Assembly: GCA_029257185.1 (NCBI GenBank)
Contig: JARICT010000032.1
Coordinates: 20,771 to 84,770, forward strand
Reading direction: 5' to 3'
Source of the DNA: Quadrisphaera sp.
GTDB lineage: Bacteria > Actinomycetota > Actinomycetes > Actinomycetales > Quadrisphaeraceae
Length of the DNA stretch: 64,000 bases
Positions 43,045 to 52,861 of this stretch are shown piece after piece. Each line of letters opens with the position of its first letter. The first letter of the stretch is position 1. The position numbers were made by a program, and so were the translations under genes. The notes beneath the pieces are model-generated. The model saw only the letters and a list, made by a program, of their open reading frames with translations, did not search any database and was not told the DNA's origin.

Positions 43045-43860
43045 GTGCTGGCGCAGGCCGCCGCCGCCCCCGCCCCGGGCATCGGTCTGGGGTCGCTGGA
43101 GCCGGGCACGATCGCGCTGCTGCTGCTCGCCGCGCTGGCCGCCGGGTGGGTGGACGCGGTGGTGGGCGGTGGTGGTCTCCTGCAGCTGCCCGCCCTGCTG
43201 CTCGTCCCCGGCATCACGCCTGTGCAGGCGCTCGCGACCAACAAGCTCGCCGGGCTGGCGGGGACGTCGGTCTCCGCGGCGACCTACGCCCGGCGCACCG
43301 GCGTCGACTGGCGCACGGCGCTGCCCATGGCCGGCCTCGCGGGCCTCGCCGCGGCCGGGGGCGCCGCGCTGGCCCACCTCGTCCCGGGGGCGGCGCTGCG
43401 GCCGCTGATCCTCGCGGCTCTCGTCGCGGTCGCGCTCTGGACCCTCCTGCGGCGCGCGCCCGCGGACACCAGCGCCCTGCGCTACGACGGGCGCCGCCAC
43501 GTCGCCACGGCCGGTGCGCTGGGACTTCTCGTCGGCGGCTACGACGGACTGCTCGGGCCCGGGACGGGAAGCTTCCTCGTCGCCGGGCTCGTCGGGCTCG
43601 GGTACGCCTACCTCCAGGCCTCGGCGGTGGCGAAGGTGGTGAACGCGGCCACGAACCTGGGCGCCCTCGTCGTGTTCACCGCCACCGGCTCGGTGCTGTG
43701 GGGCCTGGGCGCCGGGATGGCGCTGGCCAACACCGCCGGTGGCTACCTCGGGGCGCGCACCGCCATCGCGAGGGGGAGCGGCTTCGTGCGCGTGGCGTTC
43801 CTGGTGGTCGTCACCGCTCTGGTGCTGCGCCTGGGCTGGCAGATCGTCGTGGGGGGATGA
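43045..43860 (+). CDS. TauE/SafE-family sulfite/anion exporter (TSUP)
   Basis: About 271 residues with eight hydrophobic segments. GWVDAVVGGGGLLQLPALLL near the N terminus and GGYDGLLGPGTGSFL in the middle are the paired repeats of the TauE/SafE family, which exports sulfite, sulfoacetate or related organic anions. The substrate cannot be told. The start is uncertain: no ribosome-binding site is seen, and the frame could begin at any of several GTG/CTG codons just after the proS stop. I chose the GTG at 43045. It converges with the reductase gene, 12 bases apart. Confidence 0.82.
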   Translation: MLAQAAAAPAPGIGLGSLEPGTIALLLLAALAAGWVDAVVGGGGLLQLPALLLVPGITPVQALATNKLAGLAGTSVSAATYARRTGVDWRTALPMAGLAGLAAAGGAALAHLVPGAALRPLILAALVAVALWTLLRRAPADTSALRYDGRRHVATAGALGLLVGGYDGLLGPGTGSFLVAGLVGLGYAYLQASAVAKVVNAATNLGALVVFTATGSVLWGLGAGMALANTAGGYLGARTAIARGSGFVRVAFLVVVTALVLRLGWQIVVGG

Positions 43861-43872
43861 GCGCTCCCGCCG

Positions 43873-45321
43873 TCAGGACGGGGCTCCGCCCGGGGCGCGG
43901 GCCGCGTCGACCATCGCGTCGTGGTCGACGACCTTGACGCGCCCGCGGCCGTGCGCGGCGCCCGCCCCCGCCTCGTGGGCGTCGAGGCGGCCCCACCCGG
44001 TGAGGTCCACCACCTCGACCCCCTCGGCGGCGAGCAGCGCGTCGAGCCCGTCGGGGTCCAGGACCTCGACGCGGGGGAGGGTGCCGGCAGCGGCGTCCTC
44101 GAGGAGCGAGCGCACCGTCTCACGAGCGTCACGGCGCGAGGCGCCGATGAGGCCGGAGGGCCCCCGCTTGATCCAGCCGTTCACGTAGAGCCCGGGCACC
44201 GGCGACCCGCCGTCGAGCACGCGGCCGGCGTCGTTCGGGACCACGCCGCGGCCCGCGTCGAAGGGCACCCCCGGCAGGGCGGCGCCGGTGTAGCCCACGG
44301 CGCGCACCACGCTCTGCACCGCCCAGTCCGTGGTCTCGCCCGTGCCCGTCAGCGCGCCGTCGACCGTCCTCGTCCTCTCGGTGCGCAGCCCCTCGACACG
44401 GTCGTCGCCCAGCACGGCGACCGGGGCGGCGTTGAGGTGCAGGTGGATGCGGCGGGGGGCCCCGGTGGGCTCGCGCCCCGCGAGGTGGCGAAGGGCCTCG
44501 AGCACCTGGCGCCGGCCCCGGTCCGAGGAGACGGCCGCGGCGGCCTCGTCGTCGAGCTCGAGCTCGCGCGGGTCGAGCACCACGTCGACGCCGTCGAGCG
44601 CACCGATCTCGCCGAGCTCGTGAGCCGTGAAGCGCACCTCGTCGGCGCCCCGCCGACCGAAGACGTGGACGTCGGTGAGCGCCGAGGAGCCCAGCACCTC
44701 GAAGACCGCGTGCGGGACGTCGGTGCCGTGGAGGTCACCCACCGGGCGGGCGAGCACCCTCGCGACGTCCAGGGCGACGTTCCCCGCGCCGATCACCGCC
44801 ATCGCCCTGCCCGAGAGGTCCAGCGTCCGCGCTCCGCCCGGGTGACCGCTGTACCAGGCCACCACCTCCGAGGCGCCCACGCAGCCCGGCAGGTCCGCCC
44901 CGGGGATCGCCAGGGGGGCGTCGGTCGAGCACCCGGTGGCGACGACCACGGCGTCGTAGTGCGCGCGCAGGGTCGCCACGGGGACCTCGCGGGGGCCGTC
45001 GCCGACGCGGACGTTCCCGAGCAGCCGCACCCCGTCGCGGTCGAGGACCCCGAGCAGCGTGGTGGCGATGCTCTTGATGTCCGGGTGGTCGGGGGAGACC
45101 CCGTAGCGCACCAGGCCCGTGGGTGCGGGGACGCGCTCGAGGACGTCCACCCGGAGGCCGTCAGCGAGCTCCGCGCGCAGCAGCTGGTCCACGACGTAGA
45201 CGCCGGCGGGACCGGACCCGACGACCGCGACGGCGAGCGGGCGCGCTCCCGCCCGTGCGCCGTGGCGCGCTGCGCCGTCCCCGGGGGGTGCGCCGTCTGA
45301 TGGTGCGCTGGTGACGTCCAC
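43873..45321 (-). CDS. FprA-type ferredoxin/flavodoxin-NADP reductase
   Basis: 482 residues. FAD motif LAVAVVGSGPAGVYVVDQLL, then RVPAPTGLVRYGVSPDHPDIK, the NADP motif AVIGAGNVALDVARVLAR, and C-terminal NGWIKRGPSGLIGASRRDA, all as in mycobacterial FprA and mammalian adrenodoxin reductase. It passes electrons from NADPH to ferredoxins and could supply the ferredoxin of the P450 operon 9 kb away or IspG. The GTG at 45321 has GAGGAGAGAGAGG directly upstream; an ATG at 45351 would add ten residues. The extra C-terminal about 40 residues end in a basic tail. Confidence 0.9.
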   Translation of the reverse strand: MDVTSAPSDGAPPGDGAARHGARAGARPLAVAVVGSGPAGVYVVDQLLRAELADGLRVDVLERVPAPTGLVRYGVSPDHPDIKSIATTLLGVLDRDGVRLLGNVRVGDGPREVPVATLRAHYDAVVVATGCSTDAPLAIPGADLPGCVGASEVVAWYSGHPGGARTLDLSGRAMAVIGAGNVALDVARVLARPVGDLHGTDVPHAVFEVLGSSALTDVHVFGRRGADEVRFTAHELGEIGALDGVDVVLDPRELELDDEAAAAVSSDRGRRQVLEALRHLAGREPTGAPRRIHLHLNAAPVAVLGDDRVEGLRTERTRTVDGALTGTGETTDWAVQSVVRAVGYTGAALPGVPFDAGRGVVPNDAGRVLDGGSPVPGLYVNGWIKRGPSGLIGASRRDARETVRSLLEDAAAGTLPRVEVLDPDGLDALLAAEGVEVVDLTGWGRLDAHEAGAGAAHGRGRVKVVDHDAMVDAARAPGGAPS

Positions 45322-45368
45322 GTCGACCTCTCTCTCCTCGCCCAGGGCCATCCTGCCCCGTCGGGGGG

Positions 45369-46433
45369 TCAGGTCCGACCGGACAGACCCGGCAGCGGGA
45401 CGAGGGAGGCGCCCTGCCCCAGGCGGTACCGCCACTGGGCGCCCTGCTGCGCCCGGGCGACGAGCCTCGAGGCCGCGCCGGTGCGCGCGCCGGGGGCGGC
45501 GCCGGCGACCACGTCGGCCCAGGCGTCCGCGCAGCCGTCCTCGACGTCGGCCCCGAGCGTCGCCGCCGAGGCGCCGTCGGTGATCGGGAAGGGCAGCCGG
45601 TAGGCGTCGCGGGGCGGGCTCGCCGACTCAGGGGCGGTCGGCTCCAGGGCGCCGGCGAGGGCGCCGACGGCGTCGTCGTGCACGTCGCGCAGGGCCAGGG
45701 CGACCGCGAGGTCCTCTCCCGCCAGGTGCACCGCCGCGACCCCGTAGGCGTAGCGGGCCTGCGCCTCCACGTCCAGCGCTGTCGACAGGGAGGCGACAGC
45801 GCTCGGGACGGGCTGGGCGACAGGGGCGACCCCGCCGGTCCTCGTGCCGGTGGCGTCGACGAGGGCGGGCTCGACGCCGGAGGGCGCGCCCAGCCCGGCG
45901 GCCCTGGCGAGGGTGGTGGCGGCGACCGCGTGCCCGGCGGCCAGCGCCGCGACGAGGCGGGCCATCGGTGCGCCCACCTCCGGCAGCACGGAGGTCGCCG
46001 CCGTGGAGGCGGCCGCGAGCATCGTCACGAGCCGCTCCGGACCGGCGGGCTGCTCGGCGCCGGTCGCGGGCGGTGGCGGCTCGGGCGACCGCGGCTCCGA
46101 GCGAGGAGCCAGGGCGCTCGCCTGGTCGGCCAGCACCTGGGTGATCGCCGCCACGACCGCCGCTCCCGGACCGCCGGCCGCCACGCTCCCCGTCGCCGAG
46201 GTGAGGTCGCGGACGTCGGCCAGGAGCGTGGTGCGCGCCCGCTCGTCGGCCTGCGACCCGGCATCCGACCCCTCTGTCTGAGCGGGCCGCCCCTCGGCGT
46301 CGCTCTCCGGCGAGGGCCTCGAGGTGTCACCGCCGACCGAGCATGCCGCCACCACCAGCGAGAAGGGCGCGACCAGCGCCAGCGCCACGACCTCTCGGCG
46401 GCCGGGCCCGGGGGTGTCACGACCGGCGTTCAC
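45369..46433 (-). CDS. lipoprotein with DUF4439 ferritin-like domain
   Basis: 354 residues. The N terminus has RR, a hydrophobic stretch and the lipobox VVAAC (Cys31), so it is a surface lipoprotein, possibly Tat-exported. About 150 residues of Ala/Pro/Thr-rich region follow. The C-terminal four-helix part has LSTALDVEAQARYAYGVAAVHL and DAYRLPFPITDGASAATLGA, matching DUF4439. Such a gene is commonly found next to and divergent from rimP in actinomycetes, as here. Role unknown. The GTG at 46433 was chosen to give a compact signal peptide; the frame is open upstream. Confidence 0.78.
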   Translation of the reverse strand: MNAGRDTPGPGRREVVALALVAPFSLVVAACSVGGDTSRPSPESDAEGRPAQTEGSDAGSQADERARTTLLADVRDLTSATGSVAAGGPGAAVVAAITQVLADQASALAPRSEPRSPEPPPPATGAEQPAGPERLVTMLAAASTAATSVLPEVGAPMARLVAALAAGHAVAATTLARAAGLGAPSGVEPALVDATGTRTGGVAPVAQPVPSAVASLSTALDVEAQARYAYGVAAVHLAGEDLAVALALRDVHDDAVGALAGALEPTAPESASPPRDAYRLPFPITDGASAATLGADVEDGCADAWADVVAGAAPGARTGAASRLVARAQQGAQWRYRLGQGASLVPLPGLSGRT

Positions 46434-46483
46434 AGGCGTGAACCCTGCCACGGCCGTCTCGGATCGCGCACCGGACGTTCCGG

Positions 46484-46489
46484 TAGGCT
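46484..46489 (+). promoter_or_regulatory. -10 hexamer TAGGCT for the rimP-nusA operon
   Basis: TANNNT hexamer in the 218-base divergent gap, 163 bases before rimP, implying a long 5' leader. No convincing -35 is seen. Confidence 0.4.
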
Positions 46490-46651
46490 CAGGCGTCGTC
46501 GCAGGACGTGGGTGCCCCGTCCGGTGCACCCACCACCTGGCCGCGTCGAGCGGTCCCAGGCGCCCGGGGTCTCCCGGGCCGGGTCCCGGGGACGACGGGG
46601 TGCTCGCAGGCGCCGCGACGACGACCACCCCCTACGTGAAGAGGTTTCCCC

Positions 46652-47182
46652 GTGCCCGCCAGCCCCCGTGCGCTCGCGCTGATGGAGATCCTCCGCGGAC
46701 CCGTCGAGTCCTGCGGCGTGGTCCTCGAGGACGTGTCGTCGACCGCGGCCGGGCGTCGCAGCGTCGTGCGCGTGGTCGTCGACCTGCCCGCGGAGGCGGA
46801 GGGAGAGCTGGGGCTCGACCGGGTCGCCGAGCTCTCGCGGACGGTCTCCGAGGTGCTGGACGGACCAGGGGGCGAGGCCGTCCTGGGCCAGGCGCCCTAC
46901 GTCCTGGAGGTGACCACGCCGGGGGTCGACCGCCCCCTGACGGAGCGCCGGCACTGGAGCCGGGCACGCGGGCGCGTCGTGGAGGTGACCCCCGTCGGGG
47001 GTGAGCCGCTCCGGGGGCGCGTCGAGAGCGTCGGCGAGCACGGCGTGGTCATCGACGGCACGACGACGGCGTGGGCCTCTCTGGACGGGGCGCCGGGCAA
47101 GGTCCAGGTGGAGATGAGCCGTCCGGTGAGCCCCGATACCGACGAGACCGGCACCGACGACGAGAGCGACGAGGAGGACTGA
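46652..47182 (+). CDS. rimP: ribosome maturation factor RimP
   Basis: 176 residues. The N-terminal domain has GVVLEDVSSTAAGRRSVVRVVVD and LDRVAELSRTVSEVLD; the SH3-like C-terminal domain has YVLEVTTPGVDRPLTERRHW. It assists 30S subunit maturation. The C-terminal tail is strongly acidic (TDETGTDDESDEED). GTG start; the stop overlaps the nusA ATG (TGATG), the usual rimP-nusA coupling. Confidence 0.95.
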   Translation: MPASPRALALMEILRGPVESCGVVLEDVSSTAAGRRSVVRVVVDLPAEAEGELGLDRVAELSRTVSEVLDGPGGEAVLGQAPYVLEVTTPGVDRPLTERRHWSRARGRVVEVTPVGGEPLRGRVESVGEHGVVIDGTTTAWASLDGAPGKVQVEMSRPVSPDTDETGTDDESDEED

Positions 47183-48219
47183 TGCAGGTCGACATGGCCG
47201 CGCTGCGCGCGGTGGAGCGGGATCGCGAGGCGCCGACCGGTGTCCTCGCCGACGCCATCGAGGCCGCCCTCCTCGTGGCCTACCAGCGGGAGGAGGGAGG
47301 GGACCCCGACGCCCGGGTGGAGCTCGACCGCCGCAGCGGCGACGTCGTGGTGCTCGCGCCCGAGCGCGACGAGGACGGGCAGAAGGTCGGCGACGCGGAT
47401 GTCACCCCGTCGAACTTCGGCCGGGTGGCCGCCGCGACGGTGCGCTCGGCCATCAACGCGGCGCTGCGCCAGCTGGAGGACGACGCCGTCTTCGGGCAGT
47501 TCTCCGGCCGCGAGGGTGACCTCGTCTCGGGGATCGTCCAGCAGGGGCGCGACCGCCGCGTGGTGCAGCTCGACCTGGGCACCGTCGAGGCGGTCATGCC
47601 CCCCAGCGAGCAGGTCCCCGGCGAGGGCTACGCCCACGGGCAGCGTCTGCGTGCGCTGGTCGTCTCGGTGAAGCGCGGCATGAAGGGACCGGTCATCACC
47701 GTCTCCCGCACGCACCCGGGCCTCGTCCGCCGGCTCTTCGCCCTGGAGGTCCCCGAGGTCTCCGACGGCACCGTCGAGATCATGGGGCTGGCCCGCGAGG
47801 CGGGGTACCGCTCGAAGATGGCGGTGCGCACGTCGGTGGCCGGCCTGAACCCGAAGGGCGCGTGCATCGGGCCCATGGGGGCGCGGGTCCGCGCGGTCAT
47901 GAGCGAGCTCGGCGGGGAGAAGATCGACATCGTCGACCACCACGAGGACCCCGCTCAGGCCATCGCCTCGGCCCTGTCCCCGTCCCAGGTGCTGTCGGTG
48001 ACCGTGGTCGACGCCGCCGCCCGGGCGGCCCGGGTGGTGGTCCCCGACTACCAGCTCTCCCTGGCGATCGGCAAGGAGGGGCAGAACGCCCGGCTCGCCG
48101 CGCGCCTGACGGGCTGGCGCATCGACATCCGCTCGGACGCCGAGGTCGAGCCCGTCACCGAACCCGTGACCGAGCGCGACGAGCCTGCGGAGGGCGTCGC
48201 CGAGAGCGAGCGGGGCTAG
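47182..48219 (+). CDS. nusA: transcription termination/antitermination factor NusA
   Basis: 345 residues, the short actinobacterial form without the C-terminal acidic repeats. The RNA polymerase-binding N domain is followed by S1 ([20 protein letters not shown]), KH1 ([20 protein letters not shown]) and KH2 ([19 protein letters not shown]). The tail has a small PVTE repeat. It controls pausing, termination and rRNA antitermination. ATG overlaps the rimP stop. Confidence 0.95.
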   Translation: MQVDMAALRAVERDREAPTGVLADAIEAALLVAYQREEGGDPDARVELDRRSGDVVVLAPERDEDGQKVGDADVTPSNFGRVAAATVRSAINAALRQLEDDAVFGQFSGREGDLVSGIVQQGRDRRVVQLDLGTVEAVMPPSEQVPGEGYAHGQRLRALVVSVKRGMKGPVITVSRTHPGLVRRLFALEVPEVSDGTVEIMGLAREAGYRSKMAVRTSVAGLNPKGACIGPMGARVRAVMSELGGEKIDIVDHHEDPAQAIASALSPSQVLSVTVVDAAARAARVVVPDYQLSLAIGKEGQNARLAARLTGWRIDIRSDAEVEPVTEPVTERDEPAEGVAESERG

Positions 48220-48222
48220 ACT
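48217..48222 (+). promoter_or_regulatory. possible internal promoter hexamer TAGACT at the end of nusA
   Basis: TANNNT hexamer overlapping the nusA stop, ahead of ylxR-infB. No clear -35, so confidence is low. Confidence 0.3.
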
Positions 48223-48223
48223 G

Positions 48224-48658
48224 GTGGGGATCGACGGCGTCCCGTGCGCTCCTCCACCTCACCGTCGCCCGTCGGGCGACGCTGCGGGAGGGGTCGAGCG
48301 GGCCCGGCAGCCACAGCGCACCTGCGTGGGATGCCGGGAGCGCGCCGATCGGTCGTCGCTGCTGCGCGTGGTCGTGGCCGGTGACGGTGCTGCCGGGTCT
48401 CCCGGGGTGCTGGAGCCGGACGCAGCCGCGCGCAGGCCTGGTCGCGGCGCCTGGGTGCACCACGACCTGGCGTGCTTCGACAGAGCCCTCAAGCGCCGTG
48501 CGTTCGGCCGGGCTCTCCGTGCCGACGGGCCGCTGGACCCCAGCGCCGTCCGGGAGCACCTGGCCTCGAGCAGCAGCACCAGCACCACCAGTCCACCGTC
48601 CACGAGCAGCGGAAGCGGGTCAGCACCAGATGGGCACCCGATGAGCTACCACCGATGA
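48224..48658 (+). CDS. YlxR family RNA-binding/nucleoid-associated protein (DUF448)
   Basis: 144 residues. The core RTCVGCRERADRSSLLRVVV and GRGAWVHHDLACFDRALKRRAFGRAL match YlxR, the small basic protein encoded between nusA and infB. Bacterial YlxR proteins have been linked to RNA binding, RNase P and gene regulation. Here the core is preceded by about 30 extra residues and followed by a Ser/Thr-rich tail. GTG start five bases after the nusA stop; another start inside the N-terminal extension cannot be excluded. Confidence 0.85.
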   Translation: MGIDGVPCAPPPHRRPSGDAAGGVERARQPQRTCVGCRERADRSSLLRVVVAGDGAAGSPGVLEPDAAARRPGRGAWVHHDLACFDRALKRRAFGRALRADGPLDPSAVREHLASSSSTSTTSPPSTSSGSGSAPDGHPMSYHR

Positions 48659-48695
48659 ACCACCCCCAGCGACACCCCACGGTCTGATCGCGCCG

Positions 48696-48715
48696 GTCTC
48701 GGCGCCGGCCGAGAC
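48696..48715 (+). promoter_or_regulatory. perfect hairpin immediately before the infB ribosome-binding site
   Basis: GTCTCGGC (48696-48703) pairs with GCCGAGAC (48708-48715) over a GCCG loop. AGGAGAGAA and the infB GTG follow directly. It may insulate infB from upstream translation or be a processing site. Confidence 0.5.
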
Positions 48716-48724
48716 AGGAGAGAA

Positions 48725-51676
48725 GTGGCCAAGGTCCGCGTCTACGAGCTCGCGAAAGAGCTCGGACTCGAGAGCAAGACCCTGACGTCGAAGCTGGGGG
48801 AGATGGGCGAGTTCGTCCGTTCCGCCAGCTCCACCATCGAACCCCCCGTGGTGCGCAAGCTGCGCGCCGAGTACGCCTCGGCTGCCGGCGCCCCAGCACC
48901 GGCCTCCTCGGCCAAGCCCACCCCGGGGCCCAAGGGCCCGCGTCCGGGCGCCCGTCCGGCGCCCGCGGCCACTGCTGCGCCGCCGGCCACGCCCGCGAAG
49001 CCGGCCGAGGCCCCTGCACCCGCAGCGCCCGCCCCGACCGCGCAGCCGCCTGCGGCGTCCGAGCCGGCGCCCGCGCCGACGAAGCCCCCACCGGCCCGCC
49101 CTGCCGTCCCGGGTGCGCGCCCGGGACCGGCTGCGCCGCCGAGCGCACCGGCGAGGGCGACTCCCGCGTCGCCCGCACAGGCGCCGGCCACCGCGCAGGC
49201 GCCCGCCGCACCTGCGGCACCAGCCCCGGAGACCCCCGTCGCCTCCCCCGAGGCTGCGTCTCCCCAGGCCCCCTCCCGGGGCGACGCACCGGCTCCCGGA
49301 CCGCGTCCCGGAGGGGCGACGCCAGCCCGGCCAGGACCGGCGCGCCCGGGGAACAACCCCTTCGCCCCCTCCCAGGGGATGGGTCGCCCGCGCCCGGGCG
49401 GCGGCGCGCCGCGCCCGGGGAACAACCCCTTCGCCTCCTCCCAGGGGATGGGCTCGCGCCCGCCCCGCCCGGCAGCACCCAGCGCCCCGGCGGCCGCTGG
49501 CTCCTCGGCGGAGGGCGAGCGTCCCGGCGGTCCCCGTCCCGGTGGCCCCCGCCCCAACCCGGGGATGATGCCCGGCAAGTCCGCGGTGGGGCGTCCCGGC
49601 GCTCCGGCCCGCGGTGGACCTCCCGGCCGCGGTGGTGCCCCGGGTCGACCCGGTGGCGGCGGCGGTCCGGGCGGCGCTCCGGGTCGTCCCGGCGGCGGCG
49701 GGTTCGGCGGCAAGGGCGGCCAGCGCGGCCGCGGTGGCACCCAGGGTGCGTTCGGCCGCTCCGGAGGGCGTCCCGTGCGGGGCCGCAAGTCGAAGCGCGC
49801 GAAGCGTCAGGAGTTCGAGGCCATGCAGGCCCCGAGCGTCGGCGGCGTGCAGATCCGTCGCGGTGACGGGTCGACGCCCCTGCAGCTGCGTCGTGGCGCC
49901 TCGCTGACGGACTTCGCCGAGCGCATCGACGCCAACCCCGCGAGCCTCGTGACGGTGCTGTTCCACCTCGGTGAGATGGCGACCGCGACGCAGAGCCTCG
50001 ACGAGGAGACGTTCGCGCTGCTCGGCACCGAGCTGGGCTACGTCGTCCAGGTCGTGTCCCCGGAGGACGAGGAGCGCGAGCTGCTCGGTGCCTTCGACAT
50101 CGACCTCGACGCCGAGCTGGAGAACGAGGACGACGACGTGCTGACCGCTCGTCCCCCGGTCGTCACGGTGATGGGTCACGTCGACCACGGAAAGACGAAG
50201 CTGCTCGACGCGATCCGCTCCACCGACGTCGTGGCGGGGGAGTCCGGCGGCATCACCCAGGCCATCGGCGCCTACCAGGTCACGACGGAGCACGAGGGCA
50301 GCGAGCGGGCCCTCACGTTCATCGACACCCCGGGCCACGAGGCGTTCACCGCCATGCGAGCCCGTGGTGCACAGGTCACCGACATCGCCATCCTCGTGGT
50401 GGCGGCGGACGACGGCGTGATGCCGCAGACCATCGAGGCGCTGAACCACGCCCAGGCGGCCGGCGTGCCGATCGTCGTGGCGGTCAACAAGGTCGACAAG
50501 GAGGGGGCGAACCCCGACAAGGTCATGCAGCAGCTGACCGAGTACAATCTCGTCGCCGAGCAGTACGGCGGCGAGACCATGTTCGTCCAGATCAGCGCCC
50601 TGAAGCGCACGGGCATCGACGACCTCCTCGAGGCCGTCCTGCTCACCGCGGACGCGGCGCTGGACCTGCGCGCCAACGCCGACAAGGACGCGCGCGGCGT
50701 GGCCATCGAGGCCCACCTCGACAAGGGTCGCGGCCCGGTCTCCACCGTGCTGGTGCAGTCGGGGACGCTCCACGTCGGCGACGCGATCGTGGCGGGCAAC
50801 GGCTTCGGTCGCGTGCGGGCCATGCTCGACGAGCACGGCAAGCCGATCTCCGAGGCGACCCCGTCGCGGCCGGTCCTCGTGCTGGGCCTCACCGCGGTGC
50901 CGGGCGCCGGCGACACGTTCCTCGTGGCGCCCGACGACCGGACGGCGCGGCAGATCGCCGAGCGCAGGGAGTCCGCGCAGCGGGCCGCCTCGCTGGCGAA
51001 GCGTCGCAAGCGCATCAGCCTCGAGGACCTCAACGAGGCCCTCGCGCAGGGCAAGGTCGACACCCTCAACCTCATCATCAAGGGTGACGGGTCCGGCTCG
51101 GTCGAGGCGCTCGAGGACGCGCTGCTCAAGGTGGAGGTGAGCGGCGACGTGGAGCTGCGGATCATCCACCGCGGCGTCGGCGCCATCACGCAGAACGACG
51201 TGAACCTCGCCACGGTGGACAACGCGATCATCATGGGGTTCAACGTCCGACCGGCCGAGCGGGTCGCCGACCTCGCCGAGCGCGAGGGCATCGACCTGCG
51301 CTACTACTCGGTGATCTACGCGGCGATCGACGACGTCGAGCAGAGCCTGCGCGGCATGCTCAAGCCGGAGTACGAGGAGGTCCAGCTGGGCACCGCGGAG
51401 ATCCGCGAGGTCTTCCGGTCCTCGAAGTTCGGGAACATCGCCGGCTCGATCGTCCGCAGCGGGCTCATCCGCCGCAACGCGAAGGCACGCCTCACGCGGG
51501 ACGGCGTGGTGGTCGGGAACGACCTCACCGTCGGCTCGCTGCGTCGGTTCAAGGACGACGCGACCGAGGTCCGCGAGGGCTTCGAGTGCGGTATCGGGCT
51601 CGGGTCGTTCAACGACATCAAGGAGGGCGACGTCCTCGAGACCTTCGAGATGCGCGAGAAGGCCCGCACCTCCTGA
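48725..51676 (+). CDS. infB: translation initiation factor IF-2
   Basis: 983 residues. The N-terminal IF2_N motif begins [21 protein letters not shown] long Ala/Pro then Gly/Pro/Arg-rich region (about residues 55-345) follows, with an internal duplication of [14 protein letters not shown]. A second IF2_N, then the G domain: G1 GHVDHGKT (484-491), G3 DTPGHEAF, G4 NKVDK, then domains II-IV to [12 protein letters not shown]. It recruits fMet-tRNA to the 30S subunit and drives subunit joining. GTG start with AGGAG upstream. The low-complexity segment is typical of high-G+C actinobacteria. Confidence 0.97.
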   Translation: MAKVRVYELAKELGLESKTLTSKLGEMGEFVRSASSTIEPPVVRKLRAEYASAAGAPAPASSAKPTPGPKGPRPGARPAPAATAAPPATPAKPAEAPAPAAPAPTAQPPAASEPAPAPTKPPPARPAVPGARPGPAAPPSAPARATPASPAQAPATAQAPAAPAAPAPETPVASPEAASPQAPSRGDAPAPGPRPGGATPARPGPARPGNNPFAPSQGMGRPRPGGGAPRPGNNPFASSQGMGSRPPRPAAPSAPAAAGSSAEGERPGGPRPGGPRPNPGMMPGKSAVGRPGAPARGGPPGRGGAPGRPGGGGGPGGAPGRPGGGGFGGKGGQRGRGGTQGAFGRSGGRPVRGRKSKRAKRQEFEAMQAPSVGGVQIRRGDGSTPLQLRRGASLTDFAERIDANPASLVTVLFHLGEMATATQSLDEETFALLGTELGYVVQVVSPEDEERELLGAFDIDLDAELENEDDDVLTARPPVVTVMGHVDHGKTKLLDAIRSTDVVAGESGGITQAIGAYQVTTEHEGSERALTFIDTPGHEAFTAMRARGAQVTDIAILVVAADDGVMPQTIEALNHAQAAGVPIVVAVNKVDKEGANPDKVMQQLTEYNLVAEQYGGETMFVQISALKRTGIDDLLEAVLLTADAALDLRANADKDARGVAIEAHLDKGRGPVSTVLVQSGTLHVGDAIVAGNGFGRVRAMLDEHGKPISEATPSRPVLVLGLTAVPGAGDTFLVAPDDRTARQIAERRESAQRAASLAKRRKRISLEDLNEALAQGKVDTLNLIIKGDGSGSVEALEDALLKVEVSGDVELRIIHRGVGAITQNDVNLATVDNAIIMGFNVRPAERVADLAEREGIDLRYYSVIYAAIDDVEQSLRGMLKPEYEEVQLGTAEIREVFRSSKFGNIAGSIVRSGLIRRNAKARLTRDGVVVGNDLTVGSLRRFKDDATEVREGFECGIGLGSFNDIKEGDVLETFEMREKARTS

Positions 51677-51694
51677 GGCCCTGAGCACCGGACC

Positions 51695-51730
51695 GGCGGC
51701 GGCCACCCGACCCACGGGGTGGCCGCCGCC
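51695..51730 (+). terminator. strong hairpin after infB
   Basis: Perfect 14-bp stem (51695-51708 with 51717-51730) and 8-base loop, 19 bases after the infB stop. No T-tract. Confidence 0.75.
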
Positions 51731-51805
51731 AGCGCGTCCGCGCTGCACGCGGTGGCTGGTCCGCGCGGCACGCCGACGCGGGTCTGCACCGGGGCTGACG
51801 TGCGA

Positions 51806-51811
51806 GATGAT
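51806..51811 (+). promoter_or_regulatory. -10-like hexamer GATGAT for the DUF503 gene
   Basis: Exactly six bases before the GTG at 51818; with the hairpin just upstream it suggests a new transcription unit starting at DUF503. Confidence 0.4.
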
Positions 51812-51817
51812 GGTCGC

Positions 51818-52108
51818 GTGCACGTCGCGACGCTGACCGTGGACCTCCTCCTCGGGGACGTCCACTCCCTCAAGGCCAAGCGCGCCCTGGTGCGCCCGGT
51901 CATCGCCGCGCTGAAGCGCCTCGACGTCGCCGTGGCCGAGACCGGCAGCCTCGACCTGCACCGCCGGGCAGAGATCAGCTGCGCCGTGGTCGCCGCGGAC
52001 GCGCGCCACTGCCGCGAGGTCCTCGACCGAGCGGAGCACCTCGTCGCCGCCCGGCCCGAGCTGGAGCTGCTCTCGGCCCGGGTGCGCTTCCACGGCGACG
52101 ACGCCTGA
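51818..52108 (+). CDS. DUF503 family protein
   Basis: 96 residues, the family's normal size. [32 protein letters not shown] at the N terminus (core: [17 protein letters not shown]) and [11 protein letters not shown] at the end identify DUF503, a small protein usually encoded between infB and rbfA. Function unknown, presumably in ribosome or RNA metabolism by neighbourhood. GTG chosen over an upstream in-frame start because of family length and leaderless spacing. Confidence 0.88.
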   Translation: MHVATLTVDLLLGDVHSLKAKRALVRPVIAALKRLDVAVAETGSLDLHRRAEISCAVVAADARHCREVLDRAEHLVAARPELELLSARVRFHGDDA

Positions 52109-52188
52109 CCGGCGGGGCGCTCGCGCTCCGTGCCCCCGAGGGCGAACCACTGTCCCACGTCCCGCACCGACAACGAGGAGAACCCGCC

Positions 52189-52686
52189 GTGGCTGACCCG
52201 GCACGCGCCCGCAAGCTCGCCGACCGCATCAAGGTCGTCGTCGCCGAGATGCTCGAGCGCCGCATCAAGGACCCCCGCCTGGGCTTCGTCACCATCACCG
52301 ACGCCCGCGTGACCGGGGACCTCCAGCACGCGAGCGTGTTCTGGACCGTCTACGGGGGTGAGGACGAGCGCTCGTCCACCGCAGCGGCGCTGGAGAGCGC
52401 CAAGGGCGTCATCCGCTCCGAGGTGGGCCGACGGACCGGCGTCCGGCTGACACCCACGATCGAGTTCGTCCTCGACGCCCTCCCCGAGACCGCCGCGGCC
52501 ATGGAGGAGCTCCTCAGCCGGGCCGCGGAGCAGGACGCCCGGGTGGCAGCGCTGGCCCAGGGCGCCGCCTACGCCGGTGAGACGGACCCCTACCGCCACC
52601 CCGTGGAGGACGACGAGGACGACGGCGACGCTGGCGACGACGGGGAGAGGGACAGCGGGGGAGAGGCACCACCGGACCTCGGCTGA
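52189..52686 (+). CDS. rbfA: 30S ribosome-binding factor RbfA
   Basis: 165 residues. KH-like fold: [41 protein letters not shown] and [16 protein letters not shown] [19 protein letters not shown]. It binds the 30S subunit during late maturation. The C-terminal 40 residues are an acidic tail ([18 protein letters not shown]). GTG start with GAGGAG upstream. In relatives truB often follows; here a P450 operon intervenes. Confidence 0.95.
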   Translation: MADPARARKLADRIKVVVAEMLERRIKDPRLGFVTITDARVTGDLQHASVFWTVYGGEDERSSTAAALESAKGVIRSEVGRRTGVRLTPTIEFVLDALPETAAAMEELLSRAAEQDARVAALAQGAAYAGETDPYRHPVEDDEDDGDAGDDGERDSGGEAPPDLG

Positions 52687-52691
52687 TCGAG

Positions 52692-52753
52692 ATGCACCCT
52701 TCTGTGAGGGTTGGTACCAAGGAGTGACACGCGAGGGTGGCCATCGCCCTCGC
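52692..52753 (+). promoter_or_regulatory. operator-like palindrome and hairpin upstream of the ferredoxin-P450 operon
   Basis: TTGGTACCAA (52711-52720) is a perfect 10-base palindrome of the kind bound by TetR- or similar regulators. GCGAGGG (52731-52737) and CCCTCGC (52747-52753) form a 7-bp hairpin just after it. An 11-codon ORF, MHPSVRVGTKE (52692-52727), spans the palindrome but lacks a good ribosome-binding site. The rest of the gap to 52861 shows only a loose long-range hairpin before the ferredoxin start. Confidence 0.45.
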
Positions 52754-52861
52754 ACCGCCGTGCCGGGCTGGACGAGGTCCGGCCAGGACAGGAGCCTCCG
52801 TGCGCCACACCCCACCGACCGTTGCTCGCACGACCACCATGTTGATCGAGGGCGGTCGGCG

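Noticed and set aside
46484..46651. Extra gene in the rimP leader
   Set aside because: Open frames here lack ribosome-binding sites and homology. The region is better read as a divergent promoter and leader.
49340..49460. Repeat element inside infB as a mobile insertion
   Set aside because: The duplicated RPGNNPFA segment is in frame within the normal low-complexity region of actinobacterial IF-2.
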